Numbered from the stretch's first letter, positions 34,003-43,670 are shown. The stretch: 64,000 nt of DNA from Oligoflexus tunisiensis (GCF_001748245.1 NZ_BDFO01000001.1:1721345-1785344), one strand, 5' to 3'. The notes: generated from the letters alone by a model not told the origin. Made by a program: numbers and translations.

Positions 34003-35345
34003 ACCCGGGTCAGCTGCTTTTCTATCCAGGCGTGCACTTCCTCCGGAGCACGAATGGTGACCAGGGTTCCTTCGTCCTCATGCTTCTCCTGCAAAACCCG
34101 CGCGCGTTCTCGGATCATGCCGAGGACCTTGCCCTGCGTATAGGGAATCAGAAGAATTTTGTCGATCATGTTGGCTTCGAAGAAACCCAGAATCAGTTCC
34201 CGCATGCGCTTGATATCGTCCGGGTTGCGCGTGGAAATAAAGATGGCCTCCGGAAATTCCTGCGCCAGCGCCTCCTTCTGTTCAGGCTCCAGCTGATCGA
34301 CCTTGTTCAGGACCAAAAAGCTCGGCGTCTGAGTCGCACCGATTTCCCCCAGCACAGCCTGGGTCACCTCGATCTGCGAGCGAAAGCTTGGATCGGAAGC
34401 ATCCACAGTAAAAAGCAGCAGCGAAGCATTCAGAGCCTCATCCAAAGTGGATCGAAACGAAGCCACCAGATCATGCGGCAGCTTTTTGATAAAACCGACC
34501 GTATCGGAGATCAGAATGCGCGGCACGGTTTCCGGTAGCAGGGTGCGCACGGTGGTGTCGAGCGTGGCGAAGAGTTTGTCCTCCACCAGCACCTCACTGC
34601 CGGTCAGGGCCCGCATCAGCGAGGACTTGCCGGCGTTGGTGTAACCCACGAGCGCGACCGTGGGAACCTCGCTGCGTTGAGCACGCCGCGTATTCTGTTC
34701 ATGCTGAATCGATTCCAGCTGCTGCCGAAGTTCCGCAATACGATCCCGAATGCGACGCCGGTCGAGCTCATGAGCGGTTTCCCCGGCACCCTTCGCGCCA
34801 ATTCCACCACCCTGGCGGTCACCACCCACATGGGACGCCCGCAAACGCGGGGCCAGGTAAGCAAGCTTGGCAATTTCCACCTGCAGACGGGCTTCGCGAC
34901 TGCGGGCATGGCGGCTGAAAATTTCCAGGATGACGCCACTCCGATCCAAAACCTCGACACCGGTTGCATCCTCGAGGTTGCGCAGCTGCGTCGGCGTTAT
35001 TTCCGTATCGAAGATCACGACATTGGCCCTGGTTTCCGGCGGATGCATCGGCTCGGGGCGTTCGTCTTCATCGTCTTCCCCAGCCTCCTTTTTGAAGCCG
35101 CGGACGATGCCGGTGCCACCGGTCCAGGCCGCGAGCTCCTTCAACTTGCCTTCACCCAGAATCGTGCCGGTGGCCAGCGCCTTGCGTTTTTGTGAGATGC
35201 GGCCGAGGGTCACAAAGCCCAAAGTCGTGCAGAGGCGCTCCAGTTCCTTGAGCGAGGCCTCATGATCGGCATCCGAAACGCCTGGGAGCTGCACGGCCGC
35301 CAGAACAGCCTTGGGTTTTTTATCGATATTGGGATTCTGACTCAT
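33999..35345 (-). CDS. hflX: Ribosome-associated GTPase HflX
   Basis: A 448-residue GTPase. The N-terminal HflX domain has TEITPTQLRNLEDATGVEVLDRSGVILEIFSRHA and the glycine-rich linker GGGIGAKGAGETAHELDRR. The G domain follows: GYTNAGKSSL (G1), DTVGFIKKLPHDLV (G3), NKVD (G4). A 25-residue acidic insert (GEDDEDERPEP) lies in the N-terminal domain. HflX splits stalled or hibernating 70S ribosomes after heat stress. ATG 35345 has AAGGAAA upstream; a longer frame begins at 35384. Its stop codon shares the TTAA with the stop of the convergent Sua5 gene. Confidence 0.95.
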   Translation of the reverse strand: MSQNPNIDKKPKAVLAAVQLPGVSDADHEASLKELERLCTTLGFVTLGRISQKRKALATGTILGEGKLKELAAWTGGTGIVRGFKKEAGEDDEDERPEPMHPPETRANVVIFDTEITPTQLRNLEDATGVEVLDRSGVILEIFSRHARSREARLQVEIAKLAYLAPRLRASHVGGDRQGGGIGAKGAGETAHELDRRRIRDRIAELRQQLESIQHEQNTRRAQRSEVPTVALVGYTNAGKSSLMRALTGSEVLVEDKLFATLDTTVRTLLPETVPRILISDTVGFIKKLPHDLVASFRSTLDEALNASLLLFTVDASDPSFRSQIEVTQAVLGEIGATQTPSFLVLNKVDQLEPEQKEALAQEFPEAIFISTRNPDDIKRMRELILGFFEANMIDKILLIPYTQGKVLGMIRERARVLQEKHEDEGTLVTIRAPEEVHAWIEKQLTRV

Positions 35346-35456
35346 GGGAATTTCCTTGCTCGGGTACACAATACGCGCGGACACCGTTTGTATATTATTG
35401 GGAGAAGGAAAAGCATAGGAAAGTGCGGTGGGTCATTTGAGCATGGAGGAGGGGTG

Positions 35457-35475
35457 CAGCCCTCGAGGGGCTGCG
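35457..35475. terminator. Hairpin downstream of the outer-membrane protein gene
   Basis: GCAGCCC and GGGCTGC pair around CTCGA, ten bases past the end of the minus-strand gene at 35485-36177. No T-tract is present. Confidence 0.3.
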
Positions 35476-35484
35476 GAGAGCACG

Positions 35485-36177
35485 TCAGATGAAAAAGCGG
35501 AATTTGGCCAGGATCAAACCCAGATTGGTGTCCGTGTTCTTCAGCGTGGTGCCGCCTTTGACCTTAATGTCCGTTTTGGTGTAGGTGTAATCAATGCCGA
35601 AGACGTATTCGAAGTTCTTGGCGATGGGAACAACACCCAGCAGATCAAGATACAGGGAATATCCCGAAATATCCGCTTCCTGAGTCGTCGGGGGGGTGCC
35701 GCCGGTCGTGTTTTTTTCGCTGCCCATGAAGTAAGTGGGGCTGATATCGAACTCGAAGGTCACCTTGTTGCTCAGTGGACGGCTATAGAAATAATAGCCG
35801 CCGATGGAATTTTCTGAGGATTCATCCCCATCCTTGACGCTGCGCGAGTTGATCCCGAGGCTGAGACCGGCTTCCTGATTGTCGAAAGCCTTGCCGAACA
35901 GGACGTTTCCGCCCATGTCCTGAGGGTAGATATAGACGGAATACTCGCCTACAAAGGCGGCGAGTTCAACGTCGCCGGGGAAGGTCGTGAAGCCGGAAGA
36001 TTCTGTTTTGGTGGTCGTGGTTCCATTGTCTTCTTCCAAGGTGTTCATGTCGTAACGCCAAACGCCATGAGACAAGCGCAGCGAAGCAGGTTCACCGCCC
36101 TCCTCGGCTGCCACAAACGATGCAGGCATAAGAATGCAGACGCCAGCTGCCATGTTCAGAAGCAAGTTCCGACTCAT
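35485..36177 (-). CDS. Putative outer-membrane beta-barrel protein
   Basis: A 230-residue protein with a signal peptide (LLLNMAAGVCILMPASFVAA). The mature part consists of alternating amphipathic beta strands with Gly/Asn/Asp turns (LAAFVGEYSVYIYPQD, NSIGGYYFYSRPLSNKVTFEFDISPTYF, YSLYLDLLGVVPIAKNFEYVFGIDYTYTKT) and an aromatic last strand (ILAKFRFFI). This is typical of small OmpW/OmpA-like barrels of eight to ten strands. No sequence family is recognised. AGGAAGGA lies upstream of ATG 36177. The LysR regulator gene ends just upstream on the same strand (39-base gap). Confidence 0.7.
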   Translation of the reverse strand: MSRNLLLNMAAGVCILMPASFVAAEEGGEPASLRLSHGVWRYDMNTLEEDNGTTTTKTESSGFTTFPGDVELAAFVGEYSVYIYPQDMGGNVLFGKAFDNQEAGLSLGINSRSVKDGDESSENSIGGYYFYSRPLSNKVTFEFDISPTYFMGSEKNTTGGTPPTTQEADISGYSLYLDLLGVVPIAKNFEYVFGIDYTYTKTDIKVKGGTTLKNTDTNLGLILAKFRFFI

Positions 36178-36216
36178 AGGAATCCTTCCTGTGAAGATTT
36201 AAGCACTTCTCCAAGA

Positions 36217-37137
36217 TTAGACATTCTGACAGGAAGGCTCAATCAAATTCTGACATAATGTGCGTAGCCAAAGGGACATTTCGTCCTGATCCTGCTGTTC
36301 ATGCCAGTACATGAAGATGGCCGGCAGGGGACAGTCGATCGGCAGAGCCGCCTGGGCGAGTTCAGGCTGCAGGCCGCTGGTCGTCATCAAACGGGCCGGA
36401 ACGGTCAGCAGCAGATCGGTGGTCGCCGCCGTCCGGGCCGCTGCAAAAAGATGCTGACAGCGCATGGCGATCGTCCGGTGCCAGCCCCGTCTCTGCAGTT
36501 CAAAATCCTCCAGGGACAGTCCCATCCGCCGGGAGGAAACCACGATATGCCGGGCGGCGAGGTAGGCTTCAAGGGTCAGCTCCCTTTGGAGCAGGGGATG
36601 ATCCCGGCGACCTACCACCATCCAGACATCCTCCATCAGTTTTTGAGAACGCAGGCGCGGGGACACCGGCAGCTGCACATCCAGGGCAAGATCCAGCTGA
36701 CCGGAGGCCAGTTCCTTTTCCAGATCCTGACGCTTGATGCGCAGACTCGTGAGTTGAGCCAGCGGCGCCTTCTGCATAAAGACTTGCATGAGCTGCGGCA
36801 GAAAAAAGGCTTCCAGGGGATCACGCGTCGCCAGAAAAAAATTGCGCCTTGTCTCCTGGGGCACAAATGCAGGGGCTTTGAAAGGCAAACTCAGATGCAG
36901 CTGCTGCAGGGCCTCGTGGATTTGTGGCCAAAGGTTCCGGGCCAGAGGCGTCGGTTCCATGCGCGGACCGCGGCGGACGAACAGTGGATCCTGGTAAAGT
37001 TCCCGCAGACGGGAAAGACTATGACTCACAGCCGGCTGGCTTAAGCCCAAAACCTGGGCTGCGCGGGTGATATGAGCCTCCCGATAAATGGCATGAAACG
37101 CCACGAAAAGATTGAGATCGATCGTGTGGAGGTGCAT
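36217..37137 (-). CDS. LysR-family transcriptional regulator
   Basis: A 306-residue protein of standard LysR length. The winged helix-turn-helix spans about residues 6-65 (LNLFVAFHAIYREAHITRAAQVLGLSQPAVSHSLSRLREL, then DPLFVRRGPRMEPTP). The C-terminal two-lobed effector-binding domain follows. The N-terminus is close to the NodD/SyrM-like subgroup. The target is not clear; the adjacent outer-membrane protein gene and the divergent region with the large subtilase are candidates. AAGGA lies upstream of ATG 37137. Confidence 0.92.
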   Translation of the reverse strand: MHLHTIDLNLFVAFHAIYREAHITRAAQVLGLSQPAVSHSLSRLRELYQDPLFVRRGPRMEPTPLARNLWPQIHEALQQLHLSLPFKAPAFVPQETRRNFFLATRDPLEAFFLPQLMQVFMQKAPLAQLTSLRIKRQDLEKELASGQLDLALDVQLPVSPRLRSQKLMEDVWMVVGRRDHPLLQRELTLEAYLAARHIVVSSRRMGLSLEDFELQRRGWHRTIAMRCQHLFAAARTAATTDLLLTVPARLMTTSGLQPELAQAALPIDCPLPAIFMYWHEQQDQDEMSLWLRTLCQNLIEPSCQNV

Positions 37138-37526
37138 CGTATCGTGTCCTTTCCCTTCCGGCCTGTTTCCAATTCTTTAAACCGTGGTGATTAACAGCAA
37201 GTTGGCACCATCCCCAGGCAAAGTCGTTTCCATGCAGGGATTCACTGGTATTGAAGGAAAATCCCGCTTTTGTCCACCACGAGAGATTTTTTCACTGATC
37301 TTGGTATATCTCATCAGGATTCCTCTCCAGGCTGTTTCTTAATATTTGACAGTCGCTTCCAGGCTTCAGTAAATTGCGACTCAGAATCTCGTAAGTTGTC
37401 CTGAATAAAGCCTCAGAAAAATCATGGAAGCAGGAGTGAATCCGCGTGTGCGGAACGTGAAAGTTGTTGCGTTCTGTTCACGAGGCGTTGCGCACTTTGG
37501 CCTTTTTTCAAAGGATTGGAAGAACC
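37138..37526. other. Non-coding gap between LysR gene and subtilase gene
   Basis: 389 bases. It holds a promoter-like element at 37346-37375. A 36-codon open frame (37424-37534) has no ribosome site and is not called. No RNA gene or strong hairpin was seen. Confidence 0.5.
37346..37375 (+). promoter_or_regulatory. Candidate promoter for the subtilase gene
   Basis: A perfect TTGACA (37346-37351), an 18-base spacer, TAAATT (37370-37375). It would give a leader of about 145 bases before GTG 37527. Confidence 0.5.
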
Positions 37527-40500
37527 GTGCATAAGCAAAGAGCCTCAGCTTTTCTCAGTCGTTTTTTGTGTTTGAGTCTGGTTCTGGCCGGTGGTGTGAG
37601 CTGTCAAAAACGTTCCTCTGCGCCCAGGCCGGCGGTCGAGCAGGATCCCGGAGGATTGATACTGCCGACCCAGCCTTTGCCCGTTCCCGATGGGAATGAC
37701 GGTGTGATCAAGTGGCCGAACGGGCAGATCTCTCTGACGATGAAGATCAAAAATCGGGCCTACATCCAGGTCAACGGTTTGGTGGCCCCGGTCACCTATC
37801 GTCAATTTCTGGAACGCGGCAGCCCTTTGGTCCGGGCCGAGGTCCGGGATGCGATTGGTCAGAGCCTGATTCGTTCCCTGCACAAACTTGAGGCGGACGT
37901 GCATGAGGAATTCCTGCTGAAAGAGATCGTGCCCGAAGCGGGCTATTATTCCATGTGGATTCCTTATGAAGAAGCCCTTTGGAACCGCCTGCGCGCGGTG
38001 AAGGAGCTTCCGGTTCCCATGACTCTGGAAGCTGTCACGACCGATCCCAATGAATTGGAACGCGTCGCGCAGCAGTCCAAGCAGATCAATGACATGATCG
38101 TGGCCGGCAAAGCCAAGGACACCACCGATGGATTTTCCGGGCTGAGACGCATCGGTGTGACCAATGAGTGGTTGCAGGCCCTGGAGCAGGAATTGGGTGA
38201 AAAGGTGGATGGTTCCCTGGTCAAAGTCGGGATCACGGATACCGGTATCACCTATAATCATCCGTCCTTCCGTGATGCCGCCGGCAAGCCGCGCGTTATC
38301 TATATGAAAGATTTCACGCAGGAAGGAAAAGTTTATTTCCCCAGTACAGCGAAATTCTCCGTGCGCCTCGGGACGGCAGCGGAAGCCTCCCAGGCAGGCA
38401 CTCCCCAGAGCAAGCTTCTGATCGCCGAGGAAGTCTCCGCGCATGTCAATATCGTGGCCACGACCCCAGCCGCGGATGGCGCCAACCTTCTGCCCCTGCC
38501 CAAGGGCACGGCTCTGGTGGTTCCGGTGGATGTCCGGCGTGCGGTCGCGGAGGGGGCGAGTGTGCGTCTCGGATTTCTGGCTGAAGTGGCCCTGGGAAGT
38601 CCCTTTGATTTGAACCGCAATCTCAAGAACGATGACCTTCTTGGGCTTCTGCTGGTCTCTCCTCCCGGCAGTCGTGATCCAGCGGAGAGCAAGGTGTATA
38701 TAGCCCTGGAGCCTGTCGGCAGTCTGGCGAAAACAGGGGAGATCACCCTGCAGGAACGCCTGGAAATGGGCAAGGCCGTGCCTCTGCGCGATTTCAATCG
38801 CAGTGGGGATGTCACGCAAAGTTATGCAGAAAAATTTGGTCTGGCCTTTGAAACGATGAAATTGAAAGCCTCGGACGGTCAGGATGTTGATACCATCGCG
38901 GTCAGTATCGTCGGCTATGATTCCGGTCTGCATGGTTCGCATGTGGCCGGTATCATCGGTGGGCGCAAAACTCTCCTGAATGATGATGACCTTACCCTCG
39001 CACGCGGCGTGGCCCCGAATGCTCAATTGATGTCCATTCGGACTTGTGCCAATACCCGTGGCTGCTCGGCATCGAACGCTATTATCGATCTGACCCTCGA
39101 AGGCAAGGCCGATGTCATCAATATGTCCCTCGGCAGCCTCAGCAACATGAATGATGGTTATGATACGCAGTCGCTGTTGATCGACCGCCTGAGTCAGATC
39201 ACCAACACGCAGTTCGTTATTTCCGCCGGCAACTCGGGCCCTGGTCTGCAAACTATCGGCTCCCCATCCTCCGCCCGTCATGCGATCAGTGTCGCGGCCA
39301 GTGCCTCAACCGATATGATGGGACGGCAAAGTCAGCTCGCCATTCCCACCGAGGATGGCAAGGATGAGGATTTTGTTATGGGATTCAGCAGCCGCGGTCC
39401 CCTCGGTAACGGTGGTTTCAAACCCAACGTCACGGCTCCGGGCACCCAGCTCTCGGCCATTTCCCTCAATCGACCGGGACGGGCGGGAACAGCTATCATG
39501 CAGGGCACTTCGATGTCCGCCCCTGCGGTTGCCGGTGCCTATGCGCTGCTCCTCGATGCCGCGCGCCGTTACAACAAAAAGCACCCCGAAGCGCCGCTGC
39601 CCACCGATAATCGTATCCTGCGCAAGGTGCTGATCGGTTCGGCCAAAGCTTTCGATGCCAAAACCTTTGATCCCAAAACCAATCAGGCTGTCGAAGGACA
39701 ATATACCTGGATCGATCAGGGCACCGGGCTGATCAATCTGCCTGCTGCATGGAATGCCTTGAAAGCTCTGGGTGCCCAGCATGTGCCCACCGGAATCACA
39801 ATCAATGGTCAGACGATCGAGCCCGTTTACGAAGTGCGGACTCTGATGACCAATCGTTATGGCAAAGTTTATGATGGCAAACCGGTGGAAGGCAATCCGG
39901 TGATTTCCTATGGCGCCGGTCTTTGGATCGATGCCAGCTCCGTGCGTCCTCTTTATTCGGTTGGGATAGCCCGGCGTCTGCCTCTGATGGCGGAAGGCAT
40001 GCTGACGGCGGAGGAGCAGGGTGATGCGTTTGGGCAACTGGTGGCGAGCGCCGAATTTTTCAAACTTCATACGGAAATTCATGGATCGGCCATCGAATGG
40101 CTCAAAGTGAATACGCTGGCGACCGCCAATTCCGGGGAATCCAATCACTGCGAGTCCATCGCCGCCGGGGATAAACTGACCCTTGTGGGGCAGGGCGCTC
40201 TGGATGCCGCCAGTGTCAGCGGGACAGCGGAAAGCGTGATCTATGTTTGCGTCGATCGTGAGAAAATTGCCCGTCTGCCCAAGGGTGATCACGGCGCGCT
40301 GGTTCGTGCTTATCGGCAGACAGCGGACGGTCGCATCACGGAAAATGTTCCTTCGTTTATCATTCCCATTTATCTCTCAATCCCTCATGAAACCCTGACC
40401 GCAGGCAAAGCCTATACTGTGACCCAGTCGCAGGTGAAGGCCCTGGGACTTAGCCGCAACTATGTGGAAGTGCCAGCCGATATCAGCTCGCTGCGGGTGA

Positions 40501-41456
40501 CGCTGAGTGTGAACAAAGCCAGTGTCGATCCCTTCGGCCAGGCGCAGAACTGTTCCGGGGTTTATCTGAATACCTATGCCGGGAACAATATTGTCAACCC
40601 GCCCGAACTTTTGAATGCCGTGGCTTATAACTGCACGGGGCCTGCCTATTCCGTGGGACCTGACGATGACGTTCTCTCGAAATTTGTCGGGGAAGTCTTC
40701 GAGCCGCAACCTGGTATTTGGGATATGCATGTGGAAGGCCTGTCCCGCTATCCGAAGAGCACCTATCAGCTGCGAGTGGACTATGTGAAAGCGGAGGCCC
40801 AGCAGAAGGAAGTGAAAGGTGGTATCGAAGCACTGAATGGTTCCCTGGTGATCGAAATCAAGGAAGGTTCCGTGCCGAAGAACGTCAACCCCGAACGTTC
40901 GTCCTATATACTTGACCAGGCTGTTCAAACCGTGCAGCCGACCGTGAAGGATGGAGAATCCATCGAGGTTTCCAGTGCAGCCGGCCAGCGGCTCCGTCGT
41001 TATCCGGCCACCGTCACCAATGTGTCGGTCGTCACCGCGGGAGCTTCCGGTTCGGATCTGGATCTGTGGATTCAGGAATGTGCTGTGGATGGCAGCGCCT
41101 GCGGAATCGTGGCCAGCAGCGGTGGACCCACGGATGAAGAACAGGCGAGCTTTGTTCCCAAAGCGGACCGGGCTTATATCTTCATGGTCGATGGCTATAA
41201 GGTGCTGGACGGCCAGACCCAGTTTCAACTGACCGAATCCATCACCTTTGCCCAGGGTGCGGTTGGAACCTTGAGTGCCAGTCAGCTCGGCTCCGAGCGG
41301 TTCTGGAATGTGGTCTATCGCATGGACAGAAATGATCCCTTCTTCCAGTCGGAAATTTTTGTGAACGATCCCAGCTATGAAGTCCGGGGCCGCATTCGGG
41401 TGGCATCCGATGATCTTACCCTGGCTGTGATACCGGTCCAGGTGCGGCTCCGCTAG
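37527..41456 (+). CDS. Large exported subtilisin-family protease, TPP II-like spacing
   Basis: A 1309-residue S8 peptidase. I use GTG 37527 (GGAAG upstream), which gives a signal segment FLCLSLVLAGGVSC with a possible lipobox. The triad is Asp 238 (VGITDTGITYNHP), His 472 (GLHGSHVAGI) and Ser 662 (QGTSMSAPAVAG), with the oxyanion Asn 569 (VISAGNSGPG). Asp and His are 234 residues apart because of a large beta-rich insert, an arrangement like tripeptidyl peptidase II. After residue 720 come several beta-sandwich domains resembling pre-peptidase C-terminal modules. It is probably surface-bound or secreted and degrades peptides or proteins outside the inner membrane. It is encoded alone. Confidence 0.9.
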   Translation: MHKQRASAFLSRFLCLSLVLAGGVSCQKRSSAPRPAVEQDPGGLILPTQPLPVPDGNDGVIKWPNGQISLTMKIKNRAYIQVNGLVAPVTYRQFLERGSPLVRAEVRDAIGQSLIRSLHKLEADVHEEFLLKEIVPEAGYYSMWIPYEEALWNRLRAVKELPVPMTLEAVTTDPNELERVAQQSKQINDMIVAGKAKDTTDGFSGLRRIGVTNEWLQALEQELGEKVDGSLVKVGITDTGITYNHPSFRDAAGKPRVIYMKDFTQEGKVYFPSTAKFSVRLGTAAEASQAGTPQSKLLIAEEVSAHVNIVATTPAADGANLLPLPKGTALVVPVDVRRAVAEGASVRLGFLAEVALGSPFDLNRNLKNDDLLGLLLVSPPGSRDPAESKVYIALEPVGSLAKTGEITLQERLEMGKAVPLRDFNRSGDVTQSYAEKFGLAFETMKLKASDGQDVDTIAVSIVGYDSGLHGSHVAGIIGGRKTLLNDDDLTLARGVAPNAQLMSIRTCANTRGCSASNAIIDLTLEGKADVINMSLGSLSNMNDGYDTQSLLIDRLSQITNTQFVISAGNSGPGLQTIGSPSSARHAISVAASASTDMMGRQSQLAIPTEDGKDEDFVMGFSSRGPLGNGGFKPNVTAPGTQLSAISLNRPGRAGTAIMQGTSMSAPAVAGAYALLLDAARRYNKKHPEAPLPTDNRILRKVLIGSAKAFDAKTFDPKTNQAVEGQYTWIDQGTGLINLPAAWNALKALGAQHVPTGITINGQTIEPVYEVRTLMTNRYGKVYDGKPVEGNPVISYGAGLWIDASSVRPLYSVGIARRLPLMAEGMLTAEEQGDAFGQLVASAEFFKLHTEIHGSAIEWLKVNTLATANSGESNHCESIAAGDKLTLVGQGALDAASVSGTAESVIYVCVDREKIARLPKGDHGALVRAYRQTADGRITENVPSFIIPIYLSIPHETLTAGKAYTVTQSQVKALGLSRNYVEVPADISSLRVTLSVNKASVDPFGQAQNCSGVYLNTYAGNNIVNPPELLNAVAYNCTGPAYSVGPDDDVLSKFVGEVFEPQPGIWDMHVEGLSRYPKSTYQLRVDYVKAEAQQKEVKGGIEALNGSLVIEIKEGSVPKNVNPERSSYILDQAVQTVQPTVKDGESIEVSSAAGQRLRRYPATVTNVSVVTAGASGSDLDLWIQECAVDGSACGIVASSGGPTDEEQASFVPKADRAYIFMVDGYKVLDGQTQFQLTESITFAQGAVGTLSASQLGSERFWNVVYRMDRNDPFFQSEIFVNDPSYEVRGRIRVASDDLTLAVIPVQVRLR

Positions 41457-41483
41457 TCCCGGAACATTCCACCGTCCCTCTTT

Positions 41484-41523
41484 TCATGCAGGCGTTATAA
41501 CCGTGATCGATAACGCCTCATGA
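41484..41523. promoter_or_regulatory. Long inverted repeat between subtilase gene and acyl-CoA dehydrogenase operon
   Basis: TCATG-c-AGGCGTTA (41484-41497) mirrors TAACGCCTCATGA (41511-41523): 13 paired bases with a single bulged C and a 13-base spacer. It sits 70 bases before the operon start and has no T-tract, so an operator is as likely as a terminator. A 10-base palindrome AGCCTAGGCT follows at 41554-41563. Confidence 0.5.
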
Positions 41524-41593
41524 AGACTATTTATTTGCCTTAAGATCCATGAGAGCCTAGGCTGATGCATTCTTTTTGAGCCGAGGACCTCAC

Positions 41594-42811
41594 ATGGATT
41601 TTTCCCTATCGCCGACCGCGCAGAGTCTCAGCCATAAAATACAGGCCTTTCTCGATCAGCATGTCCTTCCGCAGGAAGCTCTCTATTACCAGCAGTTGGG
41701 GGCCGATAACCCGAACTGGCGTGAATGGAAAGTGCCCGCGATCATGGAAACGTGGAAAACCAAAGCCCGTGAGGCCGGGCTCTGGAATCTCTTTCTGCCG
41801 CCGCATGATTCCGGTGGACTCTCCAATTGCGACTATGCGCCGCTGGCCGAAATCATGGGGCATACGCCCATCGCTCCGGAAATTTTCAATTGCAATGCCC
41901 CTGATACCGGCAACATGGAAGTCATTCTGAAATATGGCAGCGCGGAGCAGAAGGAACGCTGGCTCAAGCCCCTCCTGGAGGGACGCATCCGTTCCGTTTT
42001 TTTTATGACTGAACCTGGCGTCGCATCCTCGGATGCCACCAACATGCAGGCGACCTGCCGTGTGGAAGGTTCGGACATCATCCTGAACGGCCGCAAATGG
42101 TGGAGTTCAGGCGTCGGGCATCCCGCCTGCAAATTCGGCATTTTCATGGGCGTCACCGATCCGAATGCGCCCCGGCATCAACGGCATTCCATGGTGCTCG
42201 TGCCCCTGGATGCGCCGGGGGTGAAAATTGAACGCATGCTGCCGGTGTTTCACAGCTATGATGCTCCCTATGGTCACGGTGAGGTCTCATTTACCAATGT
42301 GCGCCTGCCGCTCGGCATGATGATTGCGGGACCCGGACGCGGTTTTGAAATCGCTCAGGGCCGCCTTGGGCCAGGTCGCATTCATCACTGCATGCGGGCC
42401 ATCGGTGCGGCGGAGCGGGCTCTGCATCTTCTCTGTCGGCGCGCGAGCGAACGCGTGGCGTTTGGCAAACCTCTCGTGGAACTTGGTGGCAATCGCGATA
42501 TCATCGCCGAAGCCCGCATGCGCATTGATATGGCCCGGCTTCTGACGCACAAGGCCGCCTGGCTGATGGATACGGTCGGTGTTCAGGGTGCCATGAGCGA
42601 AATTTCGCAGATCAAAGTGGTGGTCCCGAATGTGGCTCAGGATGTGATCGACCAGGCCATTCAAATTCACGGCGGGGCCGGTTTATCCGATGATTTCCCG
42701 CTGGCGGCGCTCTATGCCTACGCGCGTGTCCTGCGCATTGCCGATGGTCCCGATGAAGTGCATCGGAATTTAATTGCCAAATTGGAATGGAAACGACAAG
42801 GCTTGGCTTAA
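41594..42811 (+). CDS. Acyl-CoA dehydrogenase, ACAD10/ACAD11-like
   Basis: A 405-residue FAD-dependent acyl-CoA dehydrogenase. Signatures are [24 protein letters not shown] (FAD/substrate loop), [37 protein letters not shown], and near the C-terminus [15 protein letters not shown] with [13 protein letters not shown]. The wording IHGGAG followed by ADGPDEVH is typical of the ACAD10/11 branch. I chose ATG 41594 (GAGGA upstream); a TTG six codons earlier is less likely. It is the first gene of a five-gene operon with an SDR, an APH-like kinase, a histidine phosphatase and another SDR. The kinase that is fused in human ACAD11 is separate here. Confidence 0.92.
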   Translation: MDFSLSPTAQSLSHKIQAFLDQHVLPQEALYYQQLGADNPNWREWKVPAIMETWKTKAREAGLWNLFLPPHDSGGLSNCDYAPLAEIMGHTPIAPEIFNCNAPDTGNMEVILKYGSAEQKERWLKPLLEGRIRSVFFMTEPGVASSDATNMQATCRVEGSDIILNGRKWWSSGVGHPACKFGIFMGVTDPNAPRHQRHSMVLVPLDAPGVKIERMLPVFHSYDAPYGHGEVSFTNVRLPLGMMIAGPGRGFEIAQGRLGPGRIHHCMRAIGAAERALHLLCRRASERVAFGKPLVELGGNRDIIAEARMRIDMARLLTHKAAWLMDTVGVQGAMSEISQIKVVVPNVAQDVIDQAIQIHGGAGLSDDFPLAALYAYARVLRIADGPDEVHRNLIAKLEWKRQGLA

Positions 42812-42833
42812 ACATTTTTTGGGAGAAAAAACG

Positions 42834-43670
42834 ATGGCCCATGAATCTGGAAAGAGAGTGGCGATTACCGGTGCAGCCAGCGGACTCGGACGGGCTCTGG
42901 CCCTGCACTATGCAAGGCAGGGCTGGAAGGTGGCGATCGCGGATATCAATGATATCAGGGGGCAGGAAACCCAGCAGGTCATCCTTGCTCTGGGTGTTGA
43001 TGCCTTTTTCATGCACGTCGATGTTCGCGAGGAAGCCTCCCTGATCAAATGGAAGGACGCCATCGTCAAACGCTGGGGCGGGCTTGATGTCATCATCAAT
43101 AATGCCGGTGTCGCCGTTCATGGCGGCATCGATGAAACACCCAGTGCGGACTGGGAATGGATCATTGATATCAACCTGATGGGCGTCGTGCGCGGCTGTC
43201 AGATCTTTACCAGCCTCTTTAAAAAGCAGGGTTTCGGCCATATCGTGAATGTCGCCTCGATTGCCGGCCTGATTCATTCCCCCGAGATGAACAGCTACAA
43301 CGTAACGAAAGCCGGTGTGGTGGCCCTGTCGGATACCATGAAATCGGAACTGAAACAGTTCAATATCAAGGTCAGCGTGGTGTGTCCGGGCTTTTTTCCG
43401 ACCAACCTCACGGAAAATACCCGCTCGCCGAATCCCAATATCAAAAGCGTCATCAATAAACTTTTTGAACGCTCCAAACTCAAAGCCGAGGATGTCGCGC
43501 GCATCGTTTTTGAAGGCGTCCAGGCCGGCCGTTTCCATATCCTGCCGCATAAGGACTTCGCCGCGATCTGGTATATGAAACGGGTCTCGCCAGCCTTTTA
43601 TTTCTGGGCCATGGAACGCATGGTGCGCAAGCGCCAGGATTTTCGTGAGCGGGCGAGGGCCGCATCATGA
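42834..43670 (+). CDS. Short-chain dehydrogenase/reductase
   Basis: A 278-residue SDR. TGAASGLG near residue 14 binds the nucleotide, INNAGVAVHGG is the NNAG motif, and the catalytic residues are the Ser of NVASIAGLIHS and the YNVTK Tyr and Lys. The acidic DIN after the second strand (AIADINDIRG) favours NAD(H). The C-terminal extension (HKDFAAIWYMKRVSPAFYFWAMERM) is hydrophobic and basic, as in SDRs that meet fatty-acyl substrates or membranes. ATG 42834 has GGGAG eight bases before it. It lies 22 bases after the dehydrogenase and overlaps the kinase gene by four bases. Confidence 0.93.
   Translation: MAHESGKRVAITGAASGLGRALALHYARQGWKVAIADINDIRGQETQQVILALGVDAFFMHVDVREEASLIKWKDAIVKRWGGLDVIINNAGVAVHGGIDETPSADWEWIIDINLMGVVRGCQIFTSLFKKQGFGHIVNVASIAGLIHSPEMNSYNVTKAGVVALSDTMKSELKQFNIKVSVVCPGFFPTNLTENTRSPNPNIKSVINKLFERSKLKAEDVARIVFEGVQAGRFHILPHKDFAAIWYMKRVSPAFYFWAMERMVRKRQDFRERARAAS

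Noticed and set aside
37424..37534. A 36-codon frame that would end inside the subtilase start, as a leader peptide
   Set aside because: No Shine-Dalgarno before its ATG and no regulatory codon pattern. Overlap alone is not enough.
37545..39281. A 578-codon open frame antisense to the subtilase gene
   Set aside because: It mirrors the conserved protease domain; its His/Gly/Ile-rich composition is typical of an antisense shadow.
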